Counted from the stretch's first letter, positions 35,331 through 48,494 are shown. The stretch is 64,000 nt of DNA from Stenogyne calaminthoides (GCA_037126765.1 JBBCBC010000031.1:1931638-1995637); one strand, 5' to 3'. Notes: a model not told the origin generated them from the sequence alone. Made by a program: numbers and translations.

Positions 35331-36225
35331 TCATAGAACCCATTTCGCTTTCATTCTTTGTTTGCCAAGAATCAAATCCTTGTCTTGGATTGCCTCGTCA
35401 TATGTCCATGGGTCTGATTCATCTTGTCCGGGAATCAAGTCTGAGGACTCTCCTATTCCCATGAATCTCTCGGGCTGTTTCACAACCCTTCCACTACGAC
35501 GAGGTTTCAGTTGTGCAAGTGTGTCGTTTGGTATGTCATCTTGTACAGTTGGCATTGAGGTTAGCCCCCTTAGCTCATTTAAGGTAATCTCACTTCTGGG
35601 TCTTCTTTCGTTCATATAGTCTTCTTCCAAAAATCTAAAGTGGGTGCTTATGACCACCTTTTGATCTTTGGGACCATAAAACATACACCTTTTTGTTCCC
35701 TTGGGGTATCCCACAAACAACCTTAATTCTGATCGAGGATCCAATTTACCGGCTTCCTTATCCAACACATAGGCCGGACACCCCCAAATCCTTATGTGTC
35801 TCAAACTAGGCTTGCGTCCGGTCCACAATTCTTTGGGAGTTTTGGGAACCGATTTGGATGGCACCAAGTTCAGAATGTAGGCTGCTGTTTCCAAGGCATG
35901 ACCCCAGAACGACTTGGGAAGATCCGCATAACTCATCATAGATCTAACCATTTCCAAAAGAGTTCTGTTTCTTCGCTCTGCAACCCCGTTTTGTTGAGGG
36001 GTTCCGGGTGCAGTTAGCTGGGATGCAATCCCTTCATCCGATAAGTAGTTCAAAAACTTCACCTCGACGATCGGATCGTAGAGACTTGATACGTTTTTCC
36101 CTATGATTCTCTGCTTGAGCCTTAAATTCTTTGAATTTCTTAAAGGTCTCAGATTTATGCTTCATAAGGAAAATATAACCGTACCTTGAGTAATCATCAA
36201 TAAAAGTGATGAAATATTCATAACC
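35331..36225 (-). pseudogene. Element 2 integrase, C-terminal two thirds
   Basis: A 243-codon open stretch (36062-35331) carries FLNYLSDEGIASQLTAPGTP, QQNGVAERRNRTLLEMVRSM (with the catalytic Glu of the DDE integrase in GVAERRNR), SFWGHALETAAYILNLVPSK, WGCPAYVLDKEAGKLDPRS and a link into RT. The core with DDYSRYGYIFLMKH and SDRG lies at 36225-36063 in another frame. The best-preserved integrase in the window. Confidence 0.9.
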
Positions 36226-37692
36226 TCATCTTGCTTTGGTTGACATTGGACCACATACATCTGTGTGAACGATTTCTAACACTTCTTTAGCTCTATTCCC
36301 CTTGGCTCCAAATGCCCTCTTGGTCATTTTTCCCTCCAAACATGATTCGCAGGTTGGAATTGGTTCGACTTGGAGAAACTCCAGTGAACCGTCTTGCACC
36401 AACCTTTGGATCCTCTTTGGATTTATATGTACCAATCTTAGATGCCATAGAAGTGTCTCGTTCACGTCTGATGAACGTTTTCTTTTGTCGGAAATAGTTG
36501 ATGTGTTATAGGATGCATTTCGTGAGTGGTGTGCACAATTAATTGTATAGAGATTATTCGACAACGTTCCATGACAAATAAATTTATCAGAAAGATAAAT
36601 GGTAACAACTTTATTAAAAGTAACCGAATATCCATCAAGAAAAAGTTTAGAAACTGAAATTAAATTCTTTCTAAAACTCGAAACGTAAAGAACATCTCTT
36701 AAAATTAAAACTCTGTCTTCAAAAGACAGGTGCACCTCTCCCACTGCTTCAGCTGCCACTCTCGTAGCATCGCCCAGTGTGATGAGGATCTCACTCCCAC
36801 TAAGTTGCCGGGTCCGCTTGAACCCCTGTAAAGTGAAACAAACATGATCAGTGGACCCCGTATCCACTACCCAATAATGGGAGGCATACGCCGCTAAACA
36901 AGTTTCAACAACTAGTGCGTGAGAATAACCTTTCTTTCCATTCCTTTTGGGATTGGAACAGGCTGCCCTCGAATGTCCTACTCTCCCGCTTTCCAAAACT
37001 TTCCTCATGCTTGAGTCTGCTTGGTTCAACTTTCTTCTCTTTTCATCATCCTTATCACCACTTGACCTAGGATGAAATGAAGATTTCTGTTTTCCCAAGT
37101 TCTTTTCCTCGTGCTCCATTTCCCTTTCAACCAAAGTGAGAGCATTTACAAGATCATCCACTGTAAAATCTAGATCTTCCATTAGATACTCAAGATAGTG
37201 GTGATTATAGCTCTTTGGTAAGGATTGGAGAATGAAATCAATCTTAGTCTTGAAATCACATTTTTCGCCGAGGATCTCAAGTTCCTCGAATAGCACCATA
37301 ACCCTAAGGACGTGCTGCGCCGCAGTCGTCCCTTTTTCCATTTTTAATTCGGTAATTTCTCGCTTCACACTTTGAATTTCCATATGGGTCTGATGTGCGA
37401 ACATCGCTTCGAGATTCTATAGGATGTCTGCAGCTGACTCATATTCTTGATGAAGGTGTTTCAACGCATCTGACATATGTGCCAGAATTGTATCCTTCAT
37501 CAATTCATTTGCCAGCTCCCATTCACCATAAATCATCTCATCCCATATTCCGGCGTCCTTAGTTGGTTTTTCGGGTTTTGGTGTATCAAGTACCCATTTT
37601 GAAGGTGGTTTGTATTTCCAATCAAAATGGTTTTCACCAGTAAGCAAATTGTCTTTAAGTATATTGAACAGTGGATTAAAAGGTTGCGACAT
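36226..37692 (-). pseudogene. Element 2 gag, protease and pre-integrase
   Basis: Gag starts MSQPFNPLFNILKDNLLTGE (37692, reading left) and stops at 37417; a second frame (37404-36226, 392 codons) holds the gag body, a zinc-knuckle remnant LESGRVGHSRAACSNPK in which the first CX2C pair is lost, the protease DTGSTDHVC, the pre-integrase LLWHLRLVHINPKRIQRL and CESCLEGKMTKRAFG, and the integrase start EIVHTDVCGPMS. Apart from the gag break and the damaged knuckle this is the most complete polyprotein in the nest. Confidence 0.92.
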
Positions 37693-38435
37693 GATGAACT
37701 GAAATAAACAATAATATGCATAAGCACAAATATATCACAAGGTTCGATCACATGCATCATATTTAAAATCTCAAAAAATATGAACATGCATCAGCCAACA
37801 TCTCAAAACAGTTTAAATAAGCCACGTGGGGTGGGTCATTATTTAAACACATTCAAGCAGGTCACAAACAAGAACAATTACAAACCTTTAATATCCAGAT
37901 TAATAGTTGGCTCCCACTTGACCAATATAAAATTGACAGGGACTTCGGGGAAGTATATGCATATCAATTTTATACCTAAGTAATAACCATGATTAAATAC
38001 ATGATTATTATTTCTCTTTGAACGAGCCTCGTGGGGAGGGTCATCGTCGCCACTAGTAATAATCCACAATCATCCATTTGGAATTTATTCATGTGAAAGC
38101 TAACTTTTGACCGTCCCGTGGGGGGAATTTCTCCAAAAGAATTCAAAAATAAATAAATCATGGAGGTCAAAATTAATTCAATTTTATTATCCGGAATAAA
38201 ATTGTCAATTAATTATTTAAACATACTTAGTAATTTTTTACGGTGAGATTTTTCATTGGGCAACTCTCATGCAAACACATTTAAACAAATTAAATAAAGC
38301 ATAAGATAACACAATAATAAATCAAGCAAAGCAGAAAAAATAAACATATTGGGCACAAATTATCCAATTGTCATGGTTTGATTTTTCTTGGCTTGATTTT
38401 GAAGAAACACCGTCTTGAATTTCTCCCACTCGATC
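37693..38435 (-). other. Element 2 leader, part next to gag
   Basis: Matches the leader of elements 1 and 3 in reverse (landmarks TTGTCATGGTTTGATTTTTC and a GGTAATTTTTTACGGTGAG-like block). No gene. Cut at 38435 by element 3; the tRNA-proximal rest is at 47559-47986. Confidence 0.8.
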
Positions 38436-40286
38436 TGTTGGGATTATACTGGAAAGTATGCTTTTACTTTGTATAATCGAAACTGAATTTTCAGACTTAT
38501 TTACTGAAATAAATTGTTTATCACCGATGCTTTAAATATTATCGAATGTTACATATATTTACTGCATAACTGTTCAATAAGTCGTACGTGTTACATTGTA
38601 GTTAATTTAGTGATACCAGATCACAGAAGATTAAATTAACAGTCCCTTGTAACTAAAAGTACGCTATTCACGACCTAGATGGGAATGAACAAACCATCGT
38701 GAAAGGTTGAAGTGTAAGGCTCAGATTGGCTTGTCTTGACCAAGAGATTACACTAGTGCATGACCGATGCAATCGAATAGGACCTACAGAGGATAAATTC
38801 TTGAGCCGAACAAGGAAGAATTAGACCTCGGTGGTTCTTTATTTCTTAACCTTCGTCCCCTTAAATATGATCACGTGGATTGGTAACTATTGCTTTGACT
38901 TATCATGGGTAGCGAATCAATGAGATTCAATACATTTTATATTGGGCAATATTATTAGTCACATGTGATTGCTAAGATTTAATACGAAGAATCGTGTGCA
39001 AGTACGCTTGTTTGATTTGCCCCCTTGGGAGGTTCATAAGCTTTATCATACCAAATCTTGCAAGTGGAATTAGTTTCCGGTATGGATAATAATGTTGAAT
39101 CATTCCTTGACCAAGGATAAAAGATATTAATTAATGGAAAACTATTTCAAAGGGAATTGAATTAATTAATGGGCTAGATAATCTTAAACACGGAAATAAT
39201 GACCGGAGCCATATTGATCGTAATATGGGTTAAGATGGATAGTCTAATATTAATTATGTAGTGGGATTAATTAATATTTATGGGCTTGAAATATATTGTG
39301 GCTCAATATTAGATATTCAAGGTCCATTAGAAGGTCCAATCTTAATTCTCCTAAAGGCCCCCTGAGTAGCCCAACATATAGTCCATTAACTGAAAAGGTG
39401 ATTAAAATAAAATAAATAAATGTTGCTTATTTTTCCAATAATATTTCAAAAATTATGGATAAAGTTTGGAGAAAGATTTTCTTTGAATTTTGTTATGGAA
39501 TGAAGGTATGTATTCTTGGAATACAATATTATCTCATTAAATTCAAGAAATCTCCCACTTGGTTATTCATAATGATATTTTCGAAAAATTTTGAAATATA
39601 GTGGGCAAGAAAGATTTTCTTGATTTTCTTGATTTTCTTGAAAAAATATTATGGAAGATATGTATTTCTTGAAATACAAAAATATCTCATAAATTCAAGA
39701 AGATCCAAATCTTGGAATCTTGATCATCTATTTTTTCGAAAAATCCATATATATAGAGTAGGTGGGATTTTTGTGGAATATTATGATTATGGGAAAAAGA
39801 ATATAGGGGATATATTCAAGATTTCTTGGAGATCAAGAAAAGATTTTCCCACATCATATTTTGCCAAAAAATTCGTTCACCCTAGTCTCTATAAATAGGG
39901 GATGATTCTTTCATTCCCAAGTATAATTCCATGTGCTGGAAAAATTAGTAAATCCACAAAGGTGGTGTAATATAATTTATTTTTTCCTTTTGTTAAATCG
40001 TTCACAAGAATCCTTCCACCGGATAGTCGAACGAGGGCTAAGGGAATACTTGGGAAGTCCTTACGGTTAGTCTATTCACCCATACCGCTGCCCGTCCCAA
40101 GAGGTACGTTCACGTAAACTCGTAGAATTCGCATCTTAGGTTTTACGTGAATTATTATATGCATGATATGTTGTTGGATTATTATTCGAATTAATATAGG
40201 ATTAATTCATGTTAGTAATAGTTAAAGAATTAAATTTGTATTTAAATATTCACCCCTAATAGATCTGTGCAACTCATTCCCCAACA
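38436..40286 (+). repeat. 5' LTR of element 3
   Basis: TGTTGGGATTATACTGG to CATTCCCCAACA, 1851 bp; TATAAATA at 39890-39897 before AGGGGATGA. It pairs with 45756-47558. Confidence 0.92.
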
Positions 40287-41845
40287 ACTGATATAAGAGC
40301 TACCACGCTTTCTCTCAATTTTTTAAATTGTAATTTAATTTGGTGGGCATTAAATTTGAAATTGGATAGTAGAATTGCTAGATCTATTTTGCGGTATCCA
40401 ATTGTCATGGAATTTAATGTGTTTATTTATGCATGCATATAAACCGTGGTTTTTTAATTCGATTCGCTTGATTCGCTTTTGCCTCGTGGAGAAAATCCAC
40501 GAGCAGATTAGAATTTGTTTGATTTGATCAATGTAATAAACTAGTCTAGATTCAGGTTTATTTATTTTTGTAAATAAATTGTAACCGGATCGAAAACGAG
40601 GACGGAGACGAAGAATTAAAGGATGAAATCCGTAATCAAAAGGGTAAGGGCGAATGCCGCGCTTAAACGCGCTGCGGGAGGCACGCTGCTGGACGCTGAC
40701 GCCACAGCAATGCGACGGGCGCAGGCGAGGCCGAGGGACGAAATAAGGCACAGATCAGTTACGCCAAGACGGGCGCGGGCGCGGCGACGCGACACCTTGC
40801 GCGGAGCGGATCGGGCGGGGGACGCGAAGCACGACACAGGAACCGCGAATCGCGATGGAAGGGCGACGACGGGCGGGCGATACGGGCGATGGGCGGCGCG
40901 GGGCGACGCGATGACGGGGGCGAACGGGCGCTGGGCGGGCGACATCGGGCGCTTCCGGGTGGTTGGCGATCGTCTTTGTCTGAAGGCGCCGCGGACGGAC
41001 GTTGTTTCTCGGCCAAATAAAATTACCGAATCGCGGAGTGCATCCTATCCGCGAGCTACTTGGCGTGGCGTTCGAGATGGAGTTCTTTTTCGAGATGATC
41101 AAGTGGGAGAAATTCAAGACGATGTTTTCTTCAAGATCAAGCCAAGAAAAAATCAAACCATGACAATTGGATAATTAAATTGCCCAATATGTTTATTTTT
41201 TTCGCTTTTGCTTGATTTATTTTGTGCTACCTTATGCTTTATTTAATTTATTTAAATGTGTTTGCATGAGAGTTGCCCAAATGAAAAATCTCACCTTCAA
41301 AATTACTAAGTATGTTTAAATAATTAATTGACAATTTTATTCCGGATAATAAAATTGAATTAATTTTGACCCCCATGATTTATTTATTTGTGAATTCTTT
41401 TGGAGAAATTCCCCCCACGGGACGGTCAAAAAATAGCTTTCACATGAATGAATTCCAAACGAATGATTGTGGGTTATTACTAGTGGCGATGATGACCCTC
41501 CCCACGAGGCTCGTTCAAAGCGAAATAATAGTCCTGTATTTAATCATGGTTATTACTTAGGTATAAAATTGATATGCATATACTTCCTCGAAGTCCCTGT
41601 CAATTTTATATTGGTCAAGTGGAAGCCAACTATTAATCTGGATATTAAAGGTTTGTAATTGTTCTTGTTTGTAACCTGCTTGAATGTGTTTAAATAATGA
41701 ACCACCCAACGTGGCTTATTTAAACTGTTTTGAGATGTTGGCTGATGCATGTTCATATTTTTTTTGAGATTTTAAATATGATGCATGTGATCGAATCTTG
41801 TGATATACTTGTGCTTATGCATATAGTTATTTATTTCAGTTCAGC
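40287..41845 (+). other. Element 3 leader with primer-binding site and GC-rich block
   Basis: CTGATATAAGAGCTACC (40287 on) is a recognisable but altered tRNA-Met primer-binding site. The block at about 40620-41080 is very GC-rich with overlapping open frames in several frames, a composition effect. The rest matches the leader of element 1. Confidence 0.8.
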
Positions 41846-42830
41846 ATGTCGTAACCTTTTAATCCACTGTTAATATACTTAAAGTCAATACAATATGTAT
41901 GGAAACTATATTGATTGGAAACGAAAAATTATAATTGTCCTAACTGCACAAAAGCACAAGTGGATTCTTGACATACCAAAATCAGATGAGCCAACTGACG
42001 AGTCAAAACATGCGGGACTCGTCAGATCACCTTGCGAGAGATGTCGTCGCTGAAAATGGTGGAGGGCAAACCCGTAAGGGATTACGTCCTCAAAATAGAT
42101 GGCCCATCTGAACAAACTTGAGATTCTGAGTGCAGATTATGATCTGGAGACTCAGATGAATTTGGTACTTCACTCTCTGCCCAAAAAGTTTTTGAGCATT
42201 TTGGCCTCGCTAGCTAATTTGTTGCAAGCTTTTGGTCTCGGCAGAAATGATGATAAGGCACCAAACTCAAGCTTTGACATCAAGTGGTCCGTCTTCATCT
42301 TCTAGGCCAAGGGTAGGCAAGATAAAGAAGAGGACCAAAGGCCATAAGCAATAAAACTCAACTGTTGCTAAGGGCAATGGTAAGATGAGAAATGCTTGTT
42401 GTGTCAAGGAAAATCCAAAGAGGAAGTGCTTAAGTCATGGTGAGAGAGAGGACAATGGAGGTTTTGCCTGTTCCAACCCCAAAAGGGACGGAAAGAAAGG
42501 TAATTCTCACGCACTAGTTGTTGAAACTTGTTTAGTGGCGTATACTTCTCATTTGTGGGTGGTTGATACGAGATCCACTAATCATGTTGGCTTCACGAGT
42601 TCAAAATGATCCCAAGAAATTAGTGGGAGTGAGATCCTCATCACACCGGGCGACGTTATTTAAAGTAGAAATCATTGCAATGCTACGTAAGTGGCGTATA
42701 TTGCAATGCTACGATAGTAACGATTATTGCAATACTACGCAAGTAGCGAGACATTGCAATACTACATGGGTAGTAGTTAAAGCAAAGGGAGAAGTGCACC
42801 TATCTTTTGAAGATAAAGTTTTTTGAGATT
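41846..42830 (+). pseudogene. Element 3 gag and protease, heavily damaged
   Basis: The gag start is present (ATG at 41846) but codon 3 is a stop. A segment with HLNKLEILSADYDLETQMN and VLHSLPKKFLSI (42099 on) is gag. The zinc knuckle is decayed (about 42440-42480), the protease motif is changed to DTRSTNHV (about 42565) and a tandem expansion lies inside the protease (42674-42778). Confidence 0.85.
42674..42778 (+). repeat. Four-unit minisatellite inside the element 3 protease gene
   Basis: Four units of about 26 bp, each starting ATTGCAATRCTACG or ATTGCAATACTACA, begin at about 42674, 42700, 42726 and 42753. In elements 1 and 2 the same place has a single copy of the core GATGCTACGAGAGTGGCAG, so this is a local expansion. 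Confidence 0.85.
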
Positions 42831-44090
42831 ATCTTTATGTTCCCGGTTTTAGAAAAGATTCACTTTCGGTTTCTAAAATTTGATTAAAGGACACTAAGTT
42901 TCTTCTAATAAGAATGACATCAATTTTGAAATGATGAGTGTATATCGATACGGGACATTAATGGAAAATCTCTATACAATTAATCGGCACACCACTCACG
43001 AAATGCATCCTATAACACATCAACTATTTCCGACAAAAAGAAAACAGGAAACGAAACACTTCTTTGGCATCTAAGATTAGGTCATATAAATCCAAAGAGG
43101 ATCCAAAGGTTGGTGAAAGATGGTTCACCTGAGCATCTCCAAGTTGAACAAATTCCAACACATGAATCATGTTTGGAGGATAAAATGACCAAGAGGGCAA
43201 TTGGAGCCAAGGAATAGAGCCAAAGAAGTGTTAGAGATCGTTCACACGTATGTATGTGGTCCAATGTCAACCAAAGCAAGAGGAGGTTATGAGTATTTTT
43301 ATTGATGATTACTCAAGGTACGGTTACATTTTCCTTATGAAGCATAAATCGAGACCTTTGAGAAATTCAAAGAATTTAAGGCTCAAACAGAGAATCATAG
43401 GAAAAAACGTATCAAGTCTCTACGATCTGATCGTGGAACCGAATACCTCAAATGATGAGTTTTTGAACTACTTATCCGATGAAGGGATTGTATCCCACTC
43501 GCACTTTCGGAACCCTCAACAAAATGGGGTTGCAGAGCGAAGAAACTCTATTTTGGAAATGGTTAGATCTATGATGAGTTATGCGGATCTTCCCAAGTCG
43601 CTTAAAAGGTCATGCCTTGAAAACAATGACTTAAATTCTAAACTTGGTGCTATCCAAATCGGTTCCCAAAACTCCCAAAGAATTGTGGACCCAAGCGCAA
43701 GCCTAGTATGAGACACATGAGAATTTGGGGGTGTCCGCCCACGTGTTGGACAAGGAAGCCGAGAAATTGGATCCTCGATCGAGAATTAAGGTTGTTTGTA
43801 GGATACCCCGAGGGAAAAAAAGGGTGTATATTCTATGGTCCCGAAGATCAAAAGGTGGTCATGAGCACCCACTTTAGATTTTTGGAAGAAGACTATATGA
43901 ACCAAAGAAAACCCAGAAGTGAGATTACCTTAAATGAGCTTAGAGGGCAAACCTCAGTGCCAACTTTACTAGATGATATACCAAAACGATACGCTTTCTG
44001 GCCGGAGAGCCTCGTCAGTAGTGGGAGGGTTGTTAGACAGACCGAGAGATTCATGGAATAGGAGAGTCCTCGGACTTGATTCCCTGACAA
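42831..44090 (+). pseudogene. Element 3 pre-integrase and integrase
   Basis: Pieces: an SISDKRKR-like region and HLRLGHINPKRIQRL-like words (about 43060-43110), DDYSRYGYIFLMKHKS (from about 43300), NGVAERRNSILEMVRSMMSY (about 43525), then (43708-44061) RHMRIWGCP, RELRLFVGYPEGKKGCIFYG and EITLNELRGQTSVP. The region around 43490-43510 (TCCCACTCGCACTTTCGG) is disturbed at exactly the place disturbed in element 1. Confidence 0.85.
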
Positions 44091-44890
44091 GATGAATCGC
44101 ACCCATGGACATATGACGAGGCACTCCAAGATAAGGATGCAAATTCTTGGCAAACAGCAATGAAAGCCGAAATGGGTTCTATGTTTCATAATAGAGTGTG
44201 GGAGCTAGTCGAACCACTTAATGGGGTCAAACCCATTGGCTGCAAGTGGGTATATAAGAGGAAAAGAGGACTAGATGGAAAGGTTGAAACCTTTAAAGCA
44301 AGACTAGTGGCGAAAGGTTATACTCAGAAAGAAGGGATCGATTATGAGGAAACTTTTTTTCGCTCAGAGCCATGCTTAAGTCCATCGGTATTCTCTTATC
44401 GATTCTTTGCATTTTGACTTTAAAATCTGGCAAATGGATGTCAAGACAGCTTTCCTTAATGGAAGTCTTGATGAAGAGATCTATATGCAACAACCCCAAG
44501 GTTTCATTGAAACAGGCCAAGAACACCTAGTTTGTAAGCTCAAGAGGTCCATTTACGGACTCAAATAGGCATCCAGAGCTTGGAACCAAAGTTTTGATCA
44601 TGTAATAAAGTCTTATGGGTTTGATCAAAACAAGTTTGAAAGTTGTGTTTATAAAAAGCGTGTTGGAATAAAGATTGGTATTCTTAAGATTGCACGTAGA
44701 TGACATTATGATCATCGGGAACGATGTGAAGGTGTGATCAGACGTAAGGGCATGGTTTTCAAAACAATTTGATATGAAAGACTTAGGGAAAGCCCGACAC
44801 ATCCTTGGGATCAAGATCACCGAGATCACAAGAAAATGATGATCGGGTTATCGCAAAGTTTCATACATAGACAATCGCCTTGAAACGCTT
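44091..44890 (+). pseudogene. Element 3 reverse transcriptase
   Basis: WELVEPLNGVKPIGCKWVYK and KVETFKARLVAKGYTQKEGI (44190-44340), a break at about 44360, then WQMDVKTAFLNGSLDEEIYM in another frame (about 44430-44490), a stop in SIYGLK*ASRAW (about 44565) and a catalytic HVDDIMIIG segment (about 44690-44715). Confidence 0.87.
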
Positions 44891-44939
44891 CAAAGATGCA
44901 AGATTCCAAGAAAGGATTCGTACCTTTCGGACTGGAATC

Positions 44940-45700
44940 CATCTATCCAAGAAAATGTTCCCTAAGACGCAAAAAGGAGATAGATGACATGAAAGGCATT
45001 CCTTGTGCTTTTGGTCGTTTAAACCTTATGTATGCAATGTCGTAGACGAGACCCGGATATATCTGCTTTGCCGTAGGCATGGTAGCAAGATATCAAAGTA
45101 ACCCAGGGAAAGCGCATTGGACGACAGTTAAAAACATTCTGAAGTATCTGAAAAGAACTCGGGATAGAATGTTGATTTATCAGTCAGATAGTCCAAACCC
45201 CATCGGCTACACGGACTCGGATTTCCAATCAGACTTACATTCCATAAACTATCTGCCTCAGTTAGTGTGTTTACATTTGGGAAGTGCAACCATCAAATGG
45301 ACGAGTGTGAAGCAGAAATGCATCATTGACTCAACCATGGAAGTCGGGTAAGTAGCTGCTTGTGAAGCAGTGAAAGAACCGATTTGGATCTAGACCTTCT
45401 TAGTGAACTTGGATAGAGTTCTGAATTTGTCTAGCAAATATTTGCTAGGGGAAGTTGCAAATTCAAGGGAACCAAGAGTCCACGAGTCAAACAAACACAC
45501 TGAAGGAAAGACATCTTATACGAGAAATTGTTAAGAGAGGAGATATAGATGTGGCAAAGATAGCGTCTAAGGACAACCTAACAGATTCATTCACAAAGGG
45601 TCTGCCTCTGAATACATTCGAGAGACCGTTGCCAATCTGCTTTGAGTATAAGTGGAAGAAATTATTAGGTTCGTGTAGGTGACATTAGATGTCACAGACT
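44940..45700 (+). pseudogene. Element 3 RNase H
   Basis: VARYQSNPGKAHWTTVKNIL and KYLKRTRDRMLIYQS (45079 on), IGYTDSDFQSDLHS with the acidic residues, CIIDSTMEVG (about 45325-45350), then (45455-45682) a frame with LIREIVKRGDIDVAKIASKD and GLPLNTFERP. Broken, but RNase H motifs are better kept than in element 1. Confidence 0.87.
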
Positions 45701-45742
45701 ACATGAGACATGTTGTAGTATACTTAAAAGAAGACTTTGAGT

Positions 45743-45755
45743 ATAAGTGGGAGAT
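45743..45755 (+). other. Polypurine tract of element 3
   Basis: ATAAGTGGGAGAT directly precedes TGTTGGG of the 3' LTR. Confidence 0.8.
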
Positions 45756-47558
45756 TGTTGGGATTATATGGAAAGTATGCTTTTACTTTGTATAATCGAA
45801 ACTGAATTTTCAGACTTATTTACTTAAATAAATTATTTATCACTGATGCTTTAAATATTATCGAATGTTACATATATTTACTGCATAACTGTTCAATAAG
45901 TCGTACGTGTTACATTGTAGTTAATTTAGTGATACCGGATCACGTAAGATTAAATTAATAAATCCTTTTAACTAAAAAAAAGTACGCTATTCACGACCTA
46001 GATGGAAATGAACAAACCATCGTGAAAGGTTGAAGTGTAAGGCTCATATTGGCTTGTCTTGACCAAGAGATTACACTAGTGCATGACTGATGCACTGAAT
46101 AGGACCTACAGAGGATAAATTCTTGAATCGAACAAGGAAGAATTAGACCTCGATGGTTACGCGTATTTCTTAACCTTCGTCCCTTAAATAGGATCACGTG
46201 GGATTGGTAACTATTGCTTTGACTTATCATGGGTAGCGAATCAATGAGATTCAATACTTTTTATCTTGGGCAATATTATTAGTCACATGTGATTGCTAAG
46301 ATTTAATACGAAGAATCGTGTGCAAGTACACTTGTTTGATTTGCCCCTGGGAGGTTCATAAAGCTTTATCATACCAAATCTTGCAAGTGGAATTAGTTTC
46401 CTGATGGGATAATAATGTTGAACCGTTCTTGACCAAGGATAAAAAATATTAATTTATGGAAAGTTATTTCAGTGGCTTGAATTAATTAATGGGCTAGATA
46501 ATCTTAAACACGGGAAATAATGACCGAGAGCCATATTGACTGTAATATGGGTTAAGATGGATAGTGCAATATTAATTATGTAGTGGGATTAATTAATATT
46601 TATGGGCTTGAATTATATTGTGGCTCAATATTAGATATTCAAGGTCCAATCTTAATTCTCCTAAAGGCCCCCTGAGTAGCCCAACATATAGTCCATTAAC
46701 TGAAAAGGTGATTAAAATAAAATAAATAAATGTTGCTTATTTTTCCAATAATATTTCAAAAATTATGGATAAAGTTGGGAGAAAGATTTTCTTTGAATTT
46801 TGTTATGGAATGAAGGTATGTATTCTTGGAATACAAAATTATCTCATTAAATTCAAGAAATCTCCCACTTGGTTATTCATAATGATATTTTCGAAAATTT
46901 TGAAATATAGTAGGCAAGAAAGATTTTCTTGATTTTCTTGAAAAGATATTATGGAAGATATGTATTTCTTGAAATACAAGAATATCTCATAAATTCAAGA
47001 AGATCCAAATCTTGGAATCTTGATCATCTATTTTTTCGAAAAATCCATATATATAGAGTAGGTGGGATTTTTGTGGAATATTATGATTATGGGAAAAAGA
47101 ATATAGGGGATAGATTCAAGATTTCTTGGAGATCAAGAAAAGATTTTCCCACATCATATTTTGCCAAAAATTTCGTTCACCCTAGTCTCTATAAATAGGG
47201 GATGATTCTTTCATTCCCAAGTACAATTCCATGTGCTGGAAAAATTAGTAAATCCACAAAGGTGGTGCAATATAATTTATTTTTTCCTTTTGTTAAATCG
47301 TTCACAAGAATCCTTCCACCGGATAGTCGAACGAGGGCTAAGGGAATACTTGGTAAGTTCTTACTTGTTAGTCTATTCAAATACCGCTGTCATCCCAAGA
47401 GGTAATGCTCACGTAAACTCGTAGAATTCCGCATCGAGGGTTTTACGTGAATTATTATATGCATGATATGTTGTTGGATTATTATTTGAATTAATATAGA
47501 TTAATTCATGCTAGTAATAATTAAAGAATTAAATTTGTATTTAAATATTATAATAGAT
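45756..47558 (+). repeat. 3' LTR of element 3, truncated at its end
   Basis: TGTTGGGATTATATGG to TAAATATTATAATAGAT. The expected final block (CACCCC... to CCCCAACA) is missing; the next bases (AAATTAAATTCGTC) already belong to the leader of element 2. CTATAAATAGGGG at about 47189-47201 is the promoter region. Confidence 0.88.
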
Positions 47559-47986
47559 AAATTAAATTCGTCACCAAAAAAAAATTTTCTTGAAATCCAA
47601 AGAGGTCTCAATTTCAGGAACCCTCGGCGTTCCCATGCAAGATCCAATTTGCCAAAAAACTCTATTCAATCTTGAACCATCCTCAAATCTTTTTATCCTC
47701 ACGGCGCTTAGAATTATTCCTCATAGCAAAATAAATAAACCTAGATCTATAGTATATTACATTGATCAAATCAAACAAATCTTAAATTTTCTCAGGCAAA
47801 ACGAATCCGAATCTAATCGAATTAAAAACCACAATTTATATGCATGCATAAATAAACACATTAAATTTCATGACAATGGGATACCTGCAAAACAGATCTA
47901 GCAATTCTACTATCCAATTTCAAATTTAATGTCAGCGAATTAAATTACAATTTAAGATTCATTACCAAAACCGTTCGATACGAGCT
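47559..47986 (-). other. Element 2 leader, tRNA-proximal part, with primer-binding site
   Basis: In reverse this matches the AT-rich first part of the leaders of elements 1 and 3. The last 16 bases (CCGTTCGATACGAGCT) are the reverse of a damaged primer-binding site next to the 5' LTR. It holds no GC-rich block, so that block was lost or never present in element 2. Confidence 0.78.
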
Positions 47987-48494
47987 TGTTGGGGAATAAT
48001 TTGCACAGAGATCTATTTGGGGTGAATATTTAAATATAAATTTAATTCTTATAATTATTACTAGCATGAATTAATATTATATTAATTCAAATAATAATAC
48101 AACAACAAATCATACATATAATTAAATCACGTAAATCCTACGCATGCGGAATTCTACGAGTTTACGTGAACGTACCTCTTGGGACGGCAATGGCTTTGTT
48201 TATTTGACACACCAAAAGAACTTCCCAAGTATTCCCTTAATCCTTGCTCGACTATCCGGTGGTAGGACACTTGCGAACAATTAACAAAAGGAAAATAAAT
48301 TATGTTGCACCACCTTTGTGGATTTGCTAATTTTTCCAAAGACATGGAATTGTACTTGGGAATGAAAGAGTCATCCCCTATTTATAGAGTGGAGGTGGTC
48401 GAATTTTTAGGGCAAAAACAATGTGGGAAAATCTTTTCTTGATCTCCAAGAAATCTTGAATATATCTCCTATATTCTTTTTCCATAATTATAAT
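47987..48494 (-). repeat. 5' LTR of element 2, first part (before element X)
   Basis: Begins TGTTGGGGAATAATTTG in reverse orientation and follows the sequence of 31874-32370 until ATAATTATAAT, where element X enters (TSD ATAAT, 48490-48494). Continues at 53345. Confidence 0.9.

Larger units (their letters stand above)
38436..47558 (+). mobile_element. Element 3: Ty1/copia retrotransposon in the leader of element 2
   Basis: 5' LTR 38436-40286, interior 40287-45755, 3' LTR 45756 to about 47558. The 3' LTR lacks its last 30 or so bases (stops at AATAGAT instead of continuing to CCCCAACA), so no target-site duplication can be read (left flank CGATC). Coding regions are the most damaged of the nest. 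Confidence 0.9.

Noticed and set aside
40623..41174. Long overlapping open frames on both strands (up to 183 codons) in a GC-rich block
   Set aside because: Frames are open in several phases at once, protein composition is Arg/Ala/Pro-rich as expected from GC content, no motif is seen, and the block lies in a retrotransposon leader.
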